This document shows, piece by piece, positions 30,610 to 38,572 of a stretch of DNA of 64,000 nt. The first letter of the stretch is position 1, and each line of letters begins with the position of its first letter. Where the stretch lies: NCBI GenBank assembly GCA_905221605.1, contig CAJNDS010002524.1:1164134-1228133 (forward strand). Direction: 5' to 3'. This DNA comes from Symbiodinium natans (Eukaryota; Sar; Dinophyceae; Suessiales; Symbiodiniaceae). The notes below the pieces were generated by a model. That model was given only the letters and a program-made list of their open reading frames with translations, was not told the origin of the DNA and made no database searches. The position numbers and the translations under genes were made by a program.

Positions 30610-31890
30610 GCGACCTCGCCCGCGCTTTAATGCGTTCAGCTGTTTTCGCCTTCGAAAAAGTGCACAAAGAGAGCACGGCGTTGCAAATGTGGAAAGCAAG
30701 ACCAAATGCGTTTTTTAGGCCTGGCAAAATGCATTCGGGCAGCGCTTGGACATCCATGTCTACTGGTATTTTGCGACCAACATTTCCCCGACATGCATCT
30801 GAGGGCATTCCACATGCATTTTTCGTCGCCCGAAAACGTATTTGACACTGGTTTCCTATCATGTTGCAATCTTGGGTTCTGCCGCTGAAATTTCATGTCT
30901 TTCTGCGCATAAGAACATCTATAAATAGGATTTGAACGCGTTTAGAACCATAATCACCGTTTCGCAAAATTCCCGAAAAGGGGGCCTAAAATCAGAAGCA
31001 ACATGCCCAGATGCATTTTTGCGAGGCAGGCAGAATGCATTCGCGCAGCTTGCTCCTTCCAAAACCACAATAACAAACTCGCTTGGTAGCTGACTTTTGT
31101 GTCAAAGACAGAGGCCCCGTACGGAAGAAACCAAAGTCCGAATGCATTTTTTGCCTGTGCCCAAATGCATTCAGCTGTTTTCGCTTTGAAAAAGTGCAGA
31201 AAGAGCACGCGGCGTTGCACATGTGGAAAGCAAGACCAAATGCGTTGTTCAGGCCTGGCAAAATGCATTCGGCAGCATCTGGTCTTCCATTCTATTCGGT
31301 TTGCTCCATTACAGCATGAAAAACAAACGAAAACAACAAAAAAATAGATTGGTGTTTTACGACCAACATCTACCCGACATGCATTTCTAGGGCATTCCAA
31401 ATGCATTTTTCGTCGCCCGAAGAATGCATTTGGCACTGGTTTCCTATCATGCTTAGTCTTGGTTTCTGCTGGCTCAATGACGTATTCGATTCTTCTGATG
31501 TGTTTTCTGTGCATAAAAGCTGTAGGAATTGAAAAACGTGTTTAGAACAATGCTCGACATTTTGCAGGAGTACCGAAACAGACCCAGAATCAGGAAGAAC
31601 ATGCTCAGGTGCATTTTTCAAAGTGGGCAGAATGCATTCGCGCAGCTTGCTCCTTCCACAACCACAATAACATTGAGTTAACCGCTGATCTTTCGTCGTA
31701 AAGACAAGCTGCGTACAAAAGAGGCGAATGCACAACTGCATTTGTCGCGCGTGCCTAAATGCACTCAGCTGTTTTCGCCTTTGAAAAAGTACAGAAAGAG
31801 AGAGCATGGCGTTGCATGTAGAAAGCAAGACCAAACGCATTTTTCAGGCTTAGCAAAATGCATGTAGGCAGCGCTTGGACATCCATGTCA
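30610..31890. repeat. Tandem satellite, period about 535-594 bp
   Basis: CAGCTGTTTTCGC(C/T)TT recurs at 30637, 31172 and 31766, each followed by GAAAAAGT, a GCAAGACCAAATGCG block and, in the two full units, CCTATCATG and GCAGCTTGCTCCTTCC blocks. Two full units and a partial third. Rich in ATGCATT. No coding support. Confidence 0.9.
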
Positions 31891-32123
31891 ATCCATCGTT
31901 TGGATTGGGAAAGGGTTGTTCCGACCCCTGGCAGCTCCAAAGAGAAGCCTGAAACCCACGCTTCCATACTGAGCCCAATTTTTCTGATTGTAAACTCGGC
32001 CTGCCGAATTCTACGCGTCGCGTTATTGCTTCATGCCGCTTTCCCTTGATCTGCAATCTTATTGTTTGGGGTCTTCGCCGGCATAATATATATACATACC
32101 GGTTTAGCATGTAGGGTTCCAGC
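31891..32123. other. Unique sequence, no gene seen
   Basis: Unique sequence between the satellite and the next exon. No features beyond short open frames. Confidence 0.4.
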
Positions 32124-32188
32124 ATGTTCCACGCCAGGGCGGGAACGGCCGGTATGGCCCGGAAAGGGTGTGTATTCCTGGAAGATGG
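32124..32188 (+). CDS. Possible first exon with ATG
   Basis: ATG at 32124 follows a GGTTCCAG acceptor-like site (possible trans-splice acceptor for the dinoflagellate spliced leader, inferred). The frame MFHARAGTAGMARKGCVF runs to a GGTTTAG junction. Confidence 0.4.
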
Positions 32189-32312
32189 GAGGGTTTAGGG
32201 CTTAGGGTTTAGGGCTTAGGGTTTAGGGCTTAGGACTTAGGACTTAGGACTTAGGGTTTAGGGTTTAAGGTTTAGGGCTCAGGGTGTAGGGTGTAGGGTC
32301 CCTCATCTCACC

Positions 32313-32392
32313 AGGAAGATGGGCTGGGTGCACGCGGAGGAGGAGGCGAAGAAGGAGACATCCCCATCTCATGCAACCATCCCCAGAACCTA
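32313..32392 (+). CDS. Coding exon, product unknown
   Basis: CTCACCAG acceptor. Frame MGWVHAEEEAKKETSPSHAT; a second frame is also open. Ends before CCCTAAA repeats. Confidence 0.45.
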
Positions 32393-32472
32393 AACCCTAA
32401 ACCCTAAACGCTATCAGGGACCCATCCCCAGAGCCCCCTAAATCTAAGGAGTATAAGCAGGGGCCCATCCTT

Positions 32473-32612
32473 GGAGGCTCCGGGGTACTTTAGAACCCCA
32501 ATTATAAACCCTAGACCCTAAAATAACTGTACTTATAAGGCCCCTAAGTCCTTCAAGCAAGTTATAAGTAGAGTTATAGTTGGGGTTACAAGTGCCCATG
32601 CACCTCCAAGTA
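32473..32612. mobile_element. Introner-like element, family B, with CCCTAGACCCTAAA insert
   Basis: CTTGGAGGCTCCGGGGTACT pairs with AAGTGCCCATGCACCTCCAAG. Confidence 0.75.
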
Positions 32613-32768
32613 GAAGGGACCCTTCATCTTCTTCCCCTTAGAACCCCTTTACATACGTTATGAGCCTTCTATAGTCCCTATACACCGTGAGATTCCCCAA
32701 AGAACCCCTAATTAAGCCCTAAGGTCCCTTGTAAGGGTCCCTCCTTTAGTCCCTTGATAAATCCTATC

Positions 32769-32882
32769 CAGACTCCTGGGAGGGTCCAAAAAGTAATTCC
32801 CCTTAAGGGTTCCGTGACCCAATAGTAGTGTGGGTACTATTTGGGCGCTCTACTTTATGGATCCTCCCAGGGGTCTGGGAGA
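32769..32882. mobile_element. Introner-like element, family I (copy 2)
   Basis: ACTCCTGGGAGGGTCCAAAA pairs with TTATGGATCCTCCCAGGGGT. It is the uninterrupted form of the copy at 27806. Confidence 0.75.
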
Positions 32883-33230
32883 ATCCCTGTGCGCGGGAGT
32901 GTAGGAGATTTTGTAGCCATCCACCGTGGCCAAGTGCTTCTAAACCCTAAATTCTAAATCCTAAACTCGCACCCATGCCAATCCAGCACATGGCACCCGC
33001 TGAGCACACAAGGATCGACCATGCTGCATGCATGCCGAGGGCCTAAACCCTAAACCCTAAACCCTAAACCCTAAACCCTAAACCCTGAACCCTGAACCCT
33101 GAACCCTGAACCCTGAACCCTGAACCCTGAACCCTGAACCCTAAGCCGCTGTTTCTTAGCTTTGCGGAGGGAGTAGGCAGACGAGGCCACACGCCCACAA
33201 GTATATGCGTCAACAAGTATACAACTAGGA
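32883..33230 (+). CDS. Three small coding-like exons
   Basis: About 32883-32940 (NPCARECRRFCSHPPWPS), about 32983-33041 (MAPAEHTRIDHAACMPRA) and about 33157-33230 (GGSRQTRPHAHKYMRQQV). Separated by CCCTAAA and CCCTGAA arrays. Phases unresolved, product unknown. Confidence 0.35.
33083..33143. repeat. CCCTGAA variant array
   Basis: Nine perfect CCCTGAA units following CCCTAAA units, another homogenised variant. Confidence 0.9.
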
Positions 33231-33231
33231 C

Positions 33232-33316
33232 CTTGGGACATTTCATTATTTACCCTATTGGGTTTAAGAGGATCTTATTCAGAAATCTTTTTCAGAGCGT
33301 TTTTGGTGCCATCCTC
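33232..33316. mobile_element. Introner-like element, family J (copy 2)
   Basis: CTTGGGACATTTCATTATTT with TTGGGTTTAAGAGGATC core and CAGAGCGTTTTTGG(T/G)GCCATCC right part. Exon-like sequence on both sides. Confidence 0.65.
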
Positions 33317-33585
33317 GACAATAGTCTAGAGTGTATCAGCGTCAGCTGCGACCAGCCCTGCTGCGGCACGCTAGAAAAGAACTGCTCCGCCGCCGTGGCC
33401 AGAGGGCTTCCTGAGTTGGTTCCCGAGCTTTAAGCCCGAAACCCCAAGAAGCCCTAAACTTCCTGAACCCAAAAAGGCCTGAAAGCCTTGTGAGTTCGAG
33501 ATCTCTTTGCAAGCGGCAGCACCCTTTCGGATCACTGAGGGAGGCTCGGCTCTTTCGGCCGCGGGCCCCCTGAGAAGTGAGCAGC

Positions 33586-33621
33586 ATGGATGAAACAAAC
33601 GTGGAGCTGCAAGAGCCCCAG
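33586..33621 (+). CDS. Membrane/PAS gene, first exon
   Basis: ATG start with an in-frame TGA 15 bases upstream. Encodes MDETNVELQEPQ. Donor GC at CCCCAG|GCCTCTTC. Exon sequence is restored exactly across the family K element. Confidence 0.65.
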
Positions 33622-36600
33622 GCCTCTTCCTTCGCATTTAGTTGAACTTTAACTGCTTTTTGGGCTTTAGGGTTTAGGGTTTAGGGTTTAGGGTCCCCCC
33701 TTGGCTCTTGGAGAAGTAAGGCCTTCGTGGCCGCTGCAATCATCCTCGAGGTGTGTTTAGCCGGCCGCCTTGTGTACCAGGCGGCTTTGGGGTTTAGGGG
33801 ATTAGGGGTTAGGGGTTTAGGGTTTAGGGTTTAGGGTTAGGGGTTTAGGGTTTAGGGTTTGGGGTTTGGGGTTTGGGGTTTTGGGGGTTAGGGGCTAGGG
33901 GTTTAGGTGGTTCCACACAGGGCACCAAGAGAGCCTTCGAGGAGGGACGAAAACCCCAAACCCTAAACCCTCAACCCTAAACCCTAAACCCTAAACCCTA
34001 AACCCTAAACCCCAAACCCTAAACCCTAAACCCAAAGTCGGCACCCTAAAGGTTTGCAAGCACGGCAAGCCAATGAGAAGCATGTGGCGGCGAATCGCAT
34101 CCTACGCAATGCGAATGGCCAGATCGCTTGTTCCTTGGTAGCGAAGTGGTACCCTTTACCACTCTTTGGTTCTGGGTTCCCTTATCAAGTAACCAACCCC
34201 AAAACCCCAAACCCTAAACCCTAAACCCCAAACCCCAAACCCCAAACCTAAACCCTAAACCCTCTACCGTGCCACCTAAGGTTCCATTTTCTGATGACTC
34301 CGACAGCGCCTGGGATGGGTAAATGCCTGGTTCTTGCTATTGCTTCGCAGGGTACTCAAAGCTCAGGGTTTAGGGTTTAGGGTTTAGGGTGTAGGGTTTA
34401 GGATATAAGTTTGGTGCAGGGCCGAAGCTCCATGATTCAACGATAAGGGCATGTCTGAAGATAGCTGACATCTTCATAGGCCCAGGGTTTAGGGTTTTGG
34501 GTTTTGGGTTTAGGGTTCAGGGTTCAGGGTTTAGGGTTTGTTCCTTAGTATAGGGACCCCTATAATGACGAAGATCCCCCCCCCCCCCCCCCGCCACAAG
34601 ACAAGCAGCAGCTATTGGAGTTGTTGCACGGCAAGTGGCCGCCGGGCGGTTGAGAGTTTAGGGTTTAGGGTTAGGCTTTGGAGTTTAGGGTTTAGGGTTT
34701 TTGGGTTTAGGGTTTAGGGTTTAGGGTTGGTCTGATTACAAAATTCAGGAAAAGTCTGCATCCACGAGGAGGTGAGGGCACTTCGCTGGTACATCAGTCG
34801 AAAGATAGTTGCCTTGAACCTGACTATGTTGCTGGTCATTGTGGGCCTGATCCAGATGCGAGTTGTCTTTCAGCTGCCCCTGGGTTGCTGTCAAGAAGTT
34901 GAGATCAAGTGATACCTATTACTTACGTAGCCAAGAGTTGAACTTTAAACTTTTTGGGCTTCCTTAATTAGTAGGAAGAATACAGTTTAACCTTTTTCCC
35001 TTGGTTATTTCAGAAGTAAGATTATTAGGTCACAGACTGAATATATAGATCTGGCAAACTTCATGCCAGCTCTTCGCTCCCGCAACGCAGGCCAGCGACC
35101 GTCCAGGGATCATTCTGTTGGACCCTTCTTGGAACATTTGGCTGCATGTGTGCGGCGTTCATTTTCCCGCGAATTACCCGGACAGACCTGTCGTATCTGG
35201 TCTACTCATGCCTGCTGATGCTCTACATCCTACCCATGAACCTTACTTAGCCAAGAGTTGAACTTTGAACTTTTTGGGCTTCCTTGTTTAGTAGGAAGAA
35301 TAAAGTATTAACCTTTGTTTCCCTTGGTTATTGGAGAAGTAAGGAACTCCAGTACCGCTGGCACCACCCGCGTGGCTCCACTGCTCTTCACACTTTTCCG
35401 GCTGCCTGCTACCGCCATGGTGACTTACTTCGCCTTTAGTTGAACTTTAGGGTTTAGGGTTTAGGGTTTAGGGTTTAGGGTTTAGGGTTTAGGGTTTAGG
35501 GTTTAGGGTTTAGGGTTTAGGGTTTTAAACTTTCTGGGTTTCCTTATTTAGTAGGAACATTGAAGCTTAACCTTTTCTTCCCCTTGGTTATTGGAGGAGT
35601 AAGGTGAACCGTATCTACTTTGTCCTTCTCGGCAACTTGCCGTTCTTGGCAATCATGACGTGGCGAGTCTCCTCAGAGGATTTTGACAACAGCTACGGGG
35701 GCCGAACTGCTGCGGTGGGCATGGAGTGCTTACATATCCTGGTGCTTGTGGGCTTGGCCGTTGCGCTTCAAGACTACCTCTGCGGCAGAGTGGAGAAGGA
35801 GCAGGAGAGGAGCAACACCGTCACCCAACTCAATGCCGCCTCCTCGCTGCTCCAGCTTCTTAGGGGTACTTGGAAGTATTTTGTTTAATTTTTGGGCATG
35901 ATAATTCCTAAGAAGCCCTAAACCCTAAACCCTAAACCCTCAAGGCTGACGTGCGACGCCGTGGTGGAGTTGGACGGAGACCTCCGCCTTACGAAGCACT
36001 CCCAGGAGCTCTCAGCCACTTAGGGGAGCTGGGTAGAGAACCCTTTTAGAATACCCTTTTTGGGGTTTAGGGTTTAGGGTTTAGGGTTGTGACATGAATC
36101 CTATTGCAAGTACATGAGGGTTAACCTGTATAAGCTGTTTGGTTATCTATGAGCCCTATGACAAACGAAGCACGGTGAACCTTTTTTGGGCCTACTAGGG
36201 CATTTTCAGCCCCTAAGGCCATGCTACTCCGAGACGCTGGCCGGAGCGCGTCGCTCGAAGGCGTGCGCTTCACGGATCTGGTGCCTGCCTCCGAGGCGGC
36301 CGGCGCACTCAAGCAGCTCCTTACTTCGCCTTTAGTTGAATTAGGGTTTAGGGTTTAAGGTTTAGGGTTTAGGGTTTAGGGTTTAGGGTCAAAAGGGTTT
36401 AGGGTTTAGGGTGCAGGGCTTAGGGTCAAAAGGATTTAGGGTTTATGTAGGGTTTAGGGTTTCCTTATTTAGTAGGACTATTAAAGCTTAACCCTTTTTT
36501 CCCTCGTGGTTATTGGAGAAGTAAGGCTCACCCACTTCCGCAGCACCGCGGGAAGCGGGAGCTCGCAGCTTGATGGCATGTGCGCACATGCCTTCCACAC

Positions 36601-37768
36601 CCGCTTGATCGACAGCTGCGCCACGAGGCTCCAAACGGAGGTCCTTCAAGTGATGTACAGCAACTTTGTCATAGTTGGGTAACATGTTACATTTTTTAAG
36701 GGTACTTAAACCCAATAAGGAATAAAGGTTTAGATTGTTAATGTTATCCCAACAATGAGCTAGGCAAGAGGGATGGCGCAACGTGCCATCTGGTGGGCCT
36801 GCGTGACTTTACCGATACCAAGCCCTACACCAGTGTGGACAGCGTCCCGCACCTCGGTGACGATGTGACTCGCTAGCCCAGTGGTACCCTTTACCCTTTT
36901 TTTTGGCTCTGGGTTCCCTTATAAAGCAACCAACCAAAAAACAAGGGGTGCCCTTAGTATAATCTGGTTGCTGGGCTACCAAGGCCATTACACCCTGCAA
37001 TCCCTTAAAAGGCCCTTTTATAGGGTTCATCATGGGGATAATCTGGTTACTGGGCTACCAAGGTGATGTCTCCTGTTCACAGTGTAGTACCTGGGTCTTG
37101 GAGTACTATACTTTAATACTTTTCTTGGTTCTGGGTTCCCATTCTAGCTACTTATATACCTAAAAAGTATATACTTTTTTTTCAGGGTCTACTCCAAAGC
37201 TAAGGTAAGCCTCAGTTCCTTCATCGCTCCGACTCCTGCCGACTATGCTGGCAGCGAGGCCTGCCAGATGCCTCTGCAGCGTGGGACGCTGTTCCTTCGG
37301 CTTGGTAGCGCAGTGGTACCCTTTTCCTTTTTTGATTTTTGGTTCAAGGTTCTAACCAAGCGAAAAAAAGTGCCATTGTGATAATCTGGTTACTGGGCTG
37401 CTAAGTCGGGATACTTGGGAATCTTTTGTCCTTTTTTGGGGGCACTAGAGTCCCCGAAGACACTAGAAAATATGATTTTTTTGCTAGGGTTCCTCAAGTT
37501 CAGTGTAGATGTGGGTCTCAGCATACCCCTGAACAGCCTACTGTAGGTAGGCCCTAGGCCCTCCTAAGAAACAGCTACAACTGTATCTTTTGCTAAACCC
37601 TAAACCCTAAAGTCCTCTAAATAATCCCTAAATACACCCTAAAACCCTCAACCCTGAAAACCCTGAATTTTTGTTCAGAATAGGTTTTTGGAGATTGACG
37701 TGGATGGGTTGCTGGTTCACGCGGCGTCCTCAAGCCTCGTTGATTTGGTTGGAGCGCCGGCTTGTCAG
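33586..37768 (+). CDS. Multi-pass membrane protein with PAS-like domain (main exon series)
   Basis: The clearest gene. Its exons from an ATG at 33586 to 37768 read as an N-terminal membrane region of about seven helices (segments include VALNLTMLLVIVGLIQMRVV, SYLVYSCLLMLYILP, IYFVLLGNLPFLAIMTW, CLHILVLVGLAVAL), a charged helix (EKEQERSNTVTQLNAASSLL), then a PAS-like sensor domain (CDAVVELDGDLRLTKHSQEL, SLEGVRFTDLVPASEAAGAL, AFHTRLIDSC, GATCHLVGLRDFTD) and a second PAS-like start (FLEIDVDGLLVHAASSSLVD). Proteins of this plan are numerous in dinoflagellates; ligand and role are unknown. Seven or more introns are introner elements; donors are GC, GA and GT. Coding sequence probably continues to about 38.6 kb. 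Confidence 0.8.
33626..33720. mobile_element. Introner element, family K (copy 1), TSD GCCT, with TTTAGGG insert
   Basis: Starts CTTCCTTCGCATTTAGTTGA and ends TTGGAGAAGTAAG. GCCT at 33622-33625 and 33721-33724. About four TTTAGGG units lie in the middle. Confidence 0.9.
33721..33791 (+). CDS. Membrane/PAS gene, exon 2 (hydrophobic)
   Basis: Encodes AFVAAAIILEVCLAGRLVYQ, probable first membrane helix. The likely donor is TTTGGG|GTTTAGG, where the intron starts as telomere repeat. Confidence 0.65.
33921..34318 (+). CDS. Membrane/PAS gene, three short exons
   Basis: About 33921-33950 (acceptor CACACAG), 34052-34132 (acceptor CCTAAAG; best frame LQARQANEKHVAANRILRNA) and 34281-34318 (VPFSDDSDSAWDG, donor GG|GTAAATG). 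Frames are open in more than one phase for the first two. Confidence 0.5.
34133..34200. mobile_element. Introner element, family L (copy 1), left half only
   Basis: CTTGGTAGCGAAGTGGTACC and TTGGTTCTGGGTTCCCTTAT match the copies at 36869 and 37301. The right half is replaced by CCCTAAA repeats. Confidence 0.75.
34601..34650 (+). CDS. Membrane/PAS gene, short exon
   Basis: Follows CCGCCACAAG. Encodes KQQLLELLHGKWPPGG before a TGA/TTTAGGG junction. Confidence 0.5.
34749..34908 (+). CDS. Membrane/PAS gene, helix exon
   Basis: AATTCAG acceptor. Encodes HEEVRALRWYISRK then a strong helix IVALNLTMLLVIVGLIQM. Donor ATCAA|GTGATA. With the acceptor at 35090 the lysine codon is completed. Confidence 0.75.
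34922..35020. mobile_element. Introner element, family K (copy 2), TSD ATTA, inside an existing intron
   Basis: CTTACGTAGCCAAGAGTTGA ... TTCAGAAGTAAG with ATTA at 34918-34921 and 35021-35024. It lies within the intron 34909-35090, so insertion is not limited to exons. Confidence 0.9.
35091..35237 (+). CDS. Membrane/PAS gene, two-helix exon
   Basis: CAACGCAG acceptor. Encodes GSFCWTLLGTFGCMCAAFIF and LSYLVYSCLLMLYILPM. It ends at CCCAT|GAAC, where a GA donor is required. Confidence 0.75.
35242..35343. mobile_element. Introner element, family K (copy 3), TSD GAAC, GA-AG intron
   Basis: CTTACTTAGCCAAGAGTTGA ... GGAGAAGTAAG, no telomere insert. GAAC at 35238-35241 and 35344-35347. Splicing from GA to AAG restores CCC ATG AAC TCC AGT without loss or gain. 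Confidence 0.95.
35344..35419 (+). CDS. Membrane/PAS gene, short helix exon
   Basis: Encodes NSSTAGTTRVAPLLFTLFRL and PATAM. Donor ATG|GTGACTTAC. Confidence 0.8.
35424..35603. mobile_element. Introner element, family K (copy 4), TSD GTGA, with long TTTAGGG insert
   Basis: CTTACTTCGCCTTTAGTTGA ... TTGGAGGAGTAAG; GTGA at 35420-35423 and 35604-35607. About eleven TTTAGGG units are inserted at ACTTTA|AAC relative to copy 3. Confidence 0.95.
35604..35854 (+). CDS. Membrane/PAS gene, largest exon: last helices and linker
   Basis: Encodes NRIYFVLLGNLPFLAIMTWR, a loop, CLHILVLVGLAVALQDYLCG, then a charged helix ending NAASSLL. Donor GC at CTCCA|GCTT. Confidence 0.85.
35859..35944. mobile_element. 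Introner element, family P (copy 1), right half replaced by CCCTAAA
   Basis: Left end CTTAGGGGTACTTGG after GCTT; the acceptor side is ACCCTCAAG|GCTG. Flanks match in three of four bases. Confidence 0.65.
35945..36014 (+). CDS. Membrane/PAS gene, start of PAS-like domain
   Basis: Encodes LTCDAVVELDGDLRLTKHSQ and ELSA. The pattern CDAV(V)ELD..LR(I/L)..HS.(E/K)L is the start of the PAS-like domain in related dinoflagellate proteins (family knowledge). Confidence 0.8.
36019..36217. mobile_element. Introner element, family P (copy 2), TSD GCCA, with TTTAGGG insert
   Basis: CTTAGGGGAGCTGGGTAGAG ... CATTTTCAGCCCCTAAG; GCCA at 36015-36018 and 36218-36221. GC donor. About three TTTAGGG units inside. 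Confidence 0.9.
36218..36315 (+). CDS. Membrane/PAS gene, PAS-like exon
   Basis: Encodes AMLLRDAGRSASLEGVRFTD and LVPASEAAGALK. Joined to the previous exon it reads ELSAMLLRD without a break. Confidence 0.8.
36320..36525. mobile_element. Introner element, family K (copy 5), TSD GCTC, with TTTAGGG insert
   Basis: CTTACTTCGCCTTTAGTTGA ... ATTGGAGAAGTAAG; GCTC at 36316-36319 and 36526-36529. GC donor. The insert itself holds a GGGTCAAAAGG duplication. Confidence 0.95.
36526..36659 (+). CDS. Membrane/PAS gene, PAS-like exon
   Basis: Encodes LTHFRSTAGSGSSQLDGMCA and HAFHTRLIDSCATRLQTEVL, then QVMY. Donor GC at TACA|GCAAC. Confidence 0.8.
36660..36770. mobile_element. Introner-like element, family Q (copy 2)
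   Basis: GCAACTTTGTCATAGTTGGG ... GTTATCCCAACAATGAGCTAGGCAAGAG. The arms pair but I see no exact duplication; splicing GC to AAGAG restores MYRDGATCHLVGLRDF. Confidence 0.8.
36771..36864 (+). CDS. Membrane/PAS gene, end of PAS-like domain
   Basis: Encodes GATCHLVGLRDFTDTKPYTS and SVDSVPHLGDD. G(x)LRDFTD is the closing strand typical for this protein group. Confidence 0.85.
36869..37062. mobile_element. Introner element, family L (copy 2), TSD GTGA, with internal partial duplication
   Basis: CTCGCTAGCCCAGTGGTACC ... GGTTACTGGGCTACCAAG; GTGA at 36865-36868 and 37063-37066. The right arm (ATAATCTGGTT(A/G)CTGGGCTACCAAGG) is present twice (about 36958 and 37040). Confidence 0.9.
37063..37086 (+). 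CDS. Membrane/PAS gene, 24-bp micro-exon
   Basis: GTGATGTCTCCTGTTCACAG TGTA encodes VMSPVHSV between two introners (family L before, M after). It is needed to link GDD to VSLSSFIAP in frame. Confidence 0.7.
37091..37204. mobile_element. Introner-like element, family M
   Basis: CTGGGTCTTGGAGTACTATA and AGGGTCTACTCCAAAGCTAAG pair. Flanks GTAC and GTAA (three of four). Confidence 0.75.
37205..37299 (+). CDS. Membrane/PAS gene, exon after the PAS-like domain
   Basis: Encodes VSLSSFIAPTPADYAGSEAC and QMPLQRGTLFLR. Likely GC donor at CTTCG|GCTTGG. Confidence 0.75.
37301..37405. mobile_element. Introner element, family L (copy 3), TSD TCGG
   Basis: CTTGGTAGCGCAGTGGTACC ... GGTTACTGGGCTGCTAAG; TCGG at 37297-37300 and 37406-37409. 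Confidence 0.9.
37412..37495. mobile_element. Introner-like element, family N
   Basis: ACTTGGGAATCTTTTGTCC and TTGCTAGGGTTCCTCAAG are weak inverted arms with GGGGGCACTAGAGTCCCCG in the centre. Confidence 0.5.
37679..37768 (+). CDS. Membrane/PAS gene, second PAS-like segment
   Basis: TTGTTCAG acceptor. Encodes FLEIDVDGLLVHAASSSLVD and LVGAPACQ, with a GC donor at GTCAG|GCTTGG. FLEID.(D/T)...(V/I).(A/H)A(S) is a second PAS-like start in this group. A small exon (about 37501-37543, CRCGSQHTPEQPTV) probably precedes it. Confidence 0.7.
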
Positions 37769-37925
37769 GCTTGGAGATGTTCTTGGATGCTTCCCCCTAA
37801 TACTAACAAAGGGTTTAGGGTCTAATTAGGGTTCAGGGGTTAGGGAGTCCTCAATAGGGATTATAGGATCCCCCTATGATGATCCCTATTAAGGACTGGT
37901 AGTATAAGGTGAACATTCCAATTTG
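37769..37925. mobile_element. Introner-like element, family A (copy 5) with telomere-like insert
   Basis: CTTGGAGATGTTC ... CCCCCTAATACTAACA, then TTAGGG-like insert, then AGGACTGGTAGTATAAGG and GAACATTCCAA. Confidence 0.75.
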
Positions 37926-37977
37926 AGCTTTCTGAACTCACATGATGTGTTGCATGCGAGCCATGCCTTACCTGGGA

Positions 37978-38064
37978 CCCTCTTTACCTACAGTTTCATG
38001 GGCTATACCTACAAACTAAAGGTAGTTACTACTAACCTGTCGGCAAACAGAGTCCCAGGTAAGC
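37978..38064. mobile_element. Introner-like element, family E (copy 2)
   Basis: CTTACCTGGGACCCTCTTTA pairs with AGAGTCCCAGGTAAG. Exon-like sequence on both sides. Confidence 0.75.
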
Positions 38065-38070
38065 CCTAAG

Positions 38071-38572
38071 ATCTCGAACGACACGATGCCCGCAACAAAC
38101 CAAGCGAACACAGCTTCAGACCCTGACCTGAACTACTTGGAGGCTCAGGGTACTTATAACCCCCCATTCTAGCTGTACCGAAAAGCCCCCATAAGTCCCC
38201 TAAGTCCTCTAGGAAGGTCCTTAGTAGACTTATCATCGGAGTTAGAAGTACCCGTGAACCTACAAGAATGCTCGCTGCCCATAATGAAGGCTATTTAGGG
38301 ATAATTAAGCTGAATCAAGGCTATTTCAGGGGGGGAACCTAGGGGGGGGGGGGTAGTTTTGAGGGGGGTAGTAGGCAAACCCATGAGCCAATAAACCTGA
38401 ACTACGCCGGGCGTCCCAACCCTAAACCCTAAACCCGAAACCCTAAACCTCCAAGTACGCCAGGTGTTCCCTGCCTCTCATACGATTCAGCTCTTGGAGC
38501 GGATTCACAGTGATGGGCGGATGCGCCTGGAAAGGGGCGAGCGCCCACCCGCAAAAGCTGCTGGACACTGCA
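38071..38572 (+). CDS. Possible last exons of the membrane/PAS gene
   Basis: 38071-38138 encodes ISNDTMPATNQANTASDPDL; after a family B element, 38254-38283 reads ECSLPIMKA; 38459-38572 (acceptor ACGCCAG) reads VFPASHTIQLLERIHSDGRM and onward. The phases are not fully resolved. Confidence 0.45.
38140..38262. mobile_element. Introner-like element, family B
   Basis: ACTTGGAGGCTCAGGGTACT pairs with AGTACCCGTGAACCTACAAG. Confidence 0.75.

Noticed and set aside
30954-31840. Minus-strand frames of 156-186 codons in the satellite
   Set aside because: They recur with the satellite period and have no recognisable domain.
29254-31890. CRISPR-like spacing of repeats
   Set aside because: Units are degenerate and contiguous, without constant direct repeats and unique spacers; the genome is eukaryotic.
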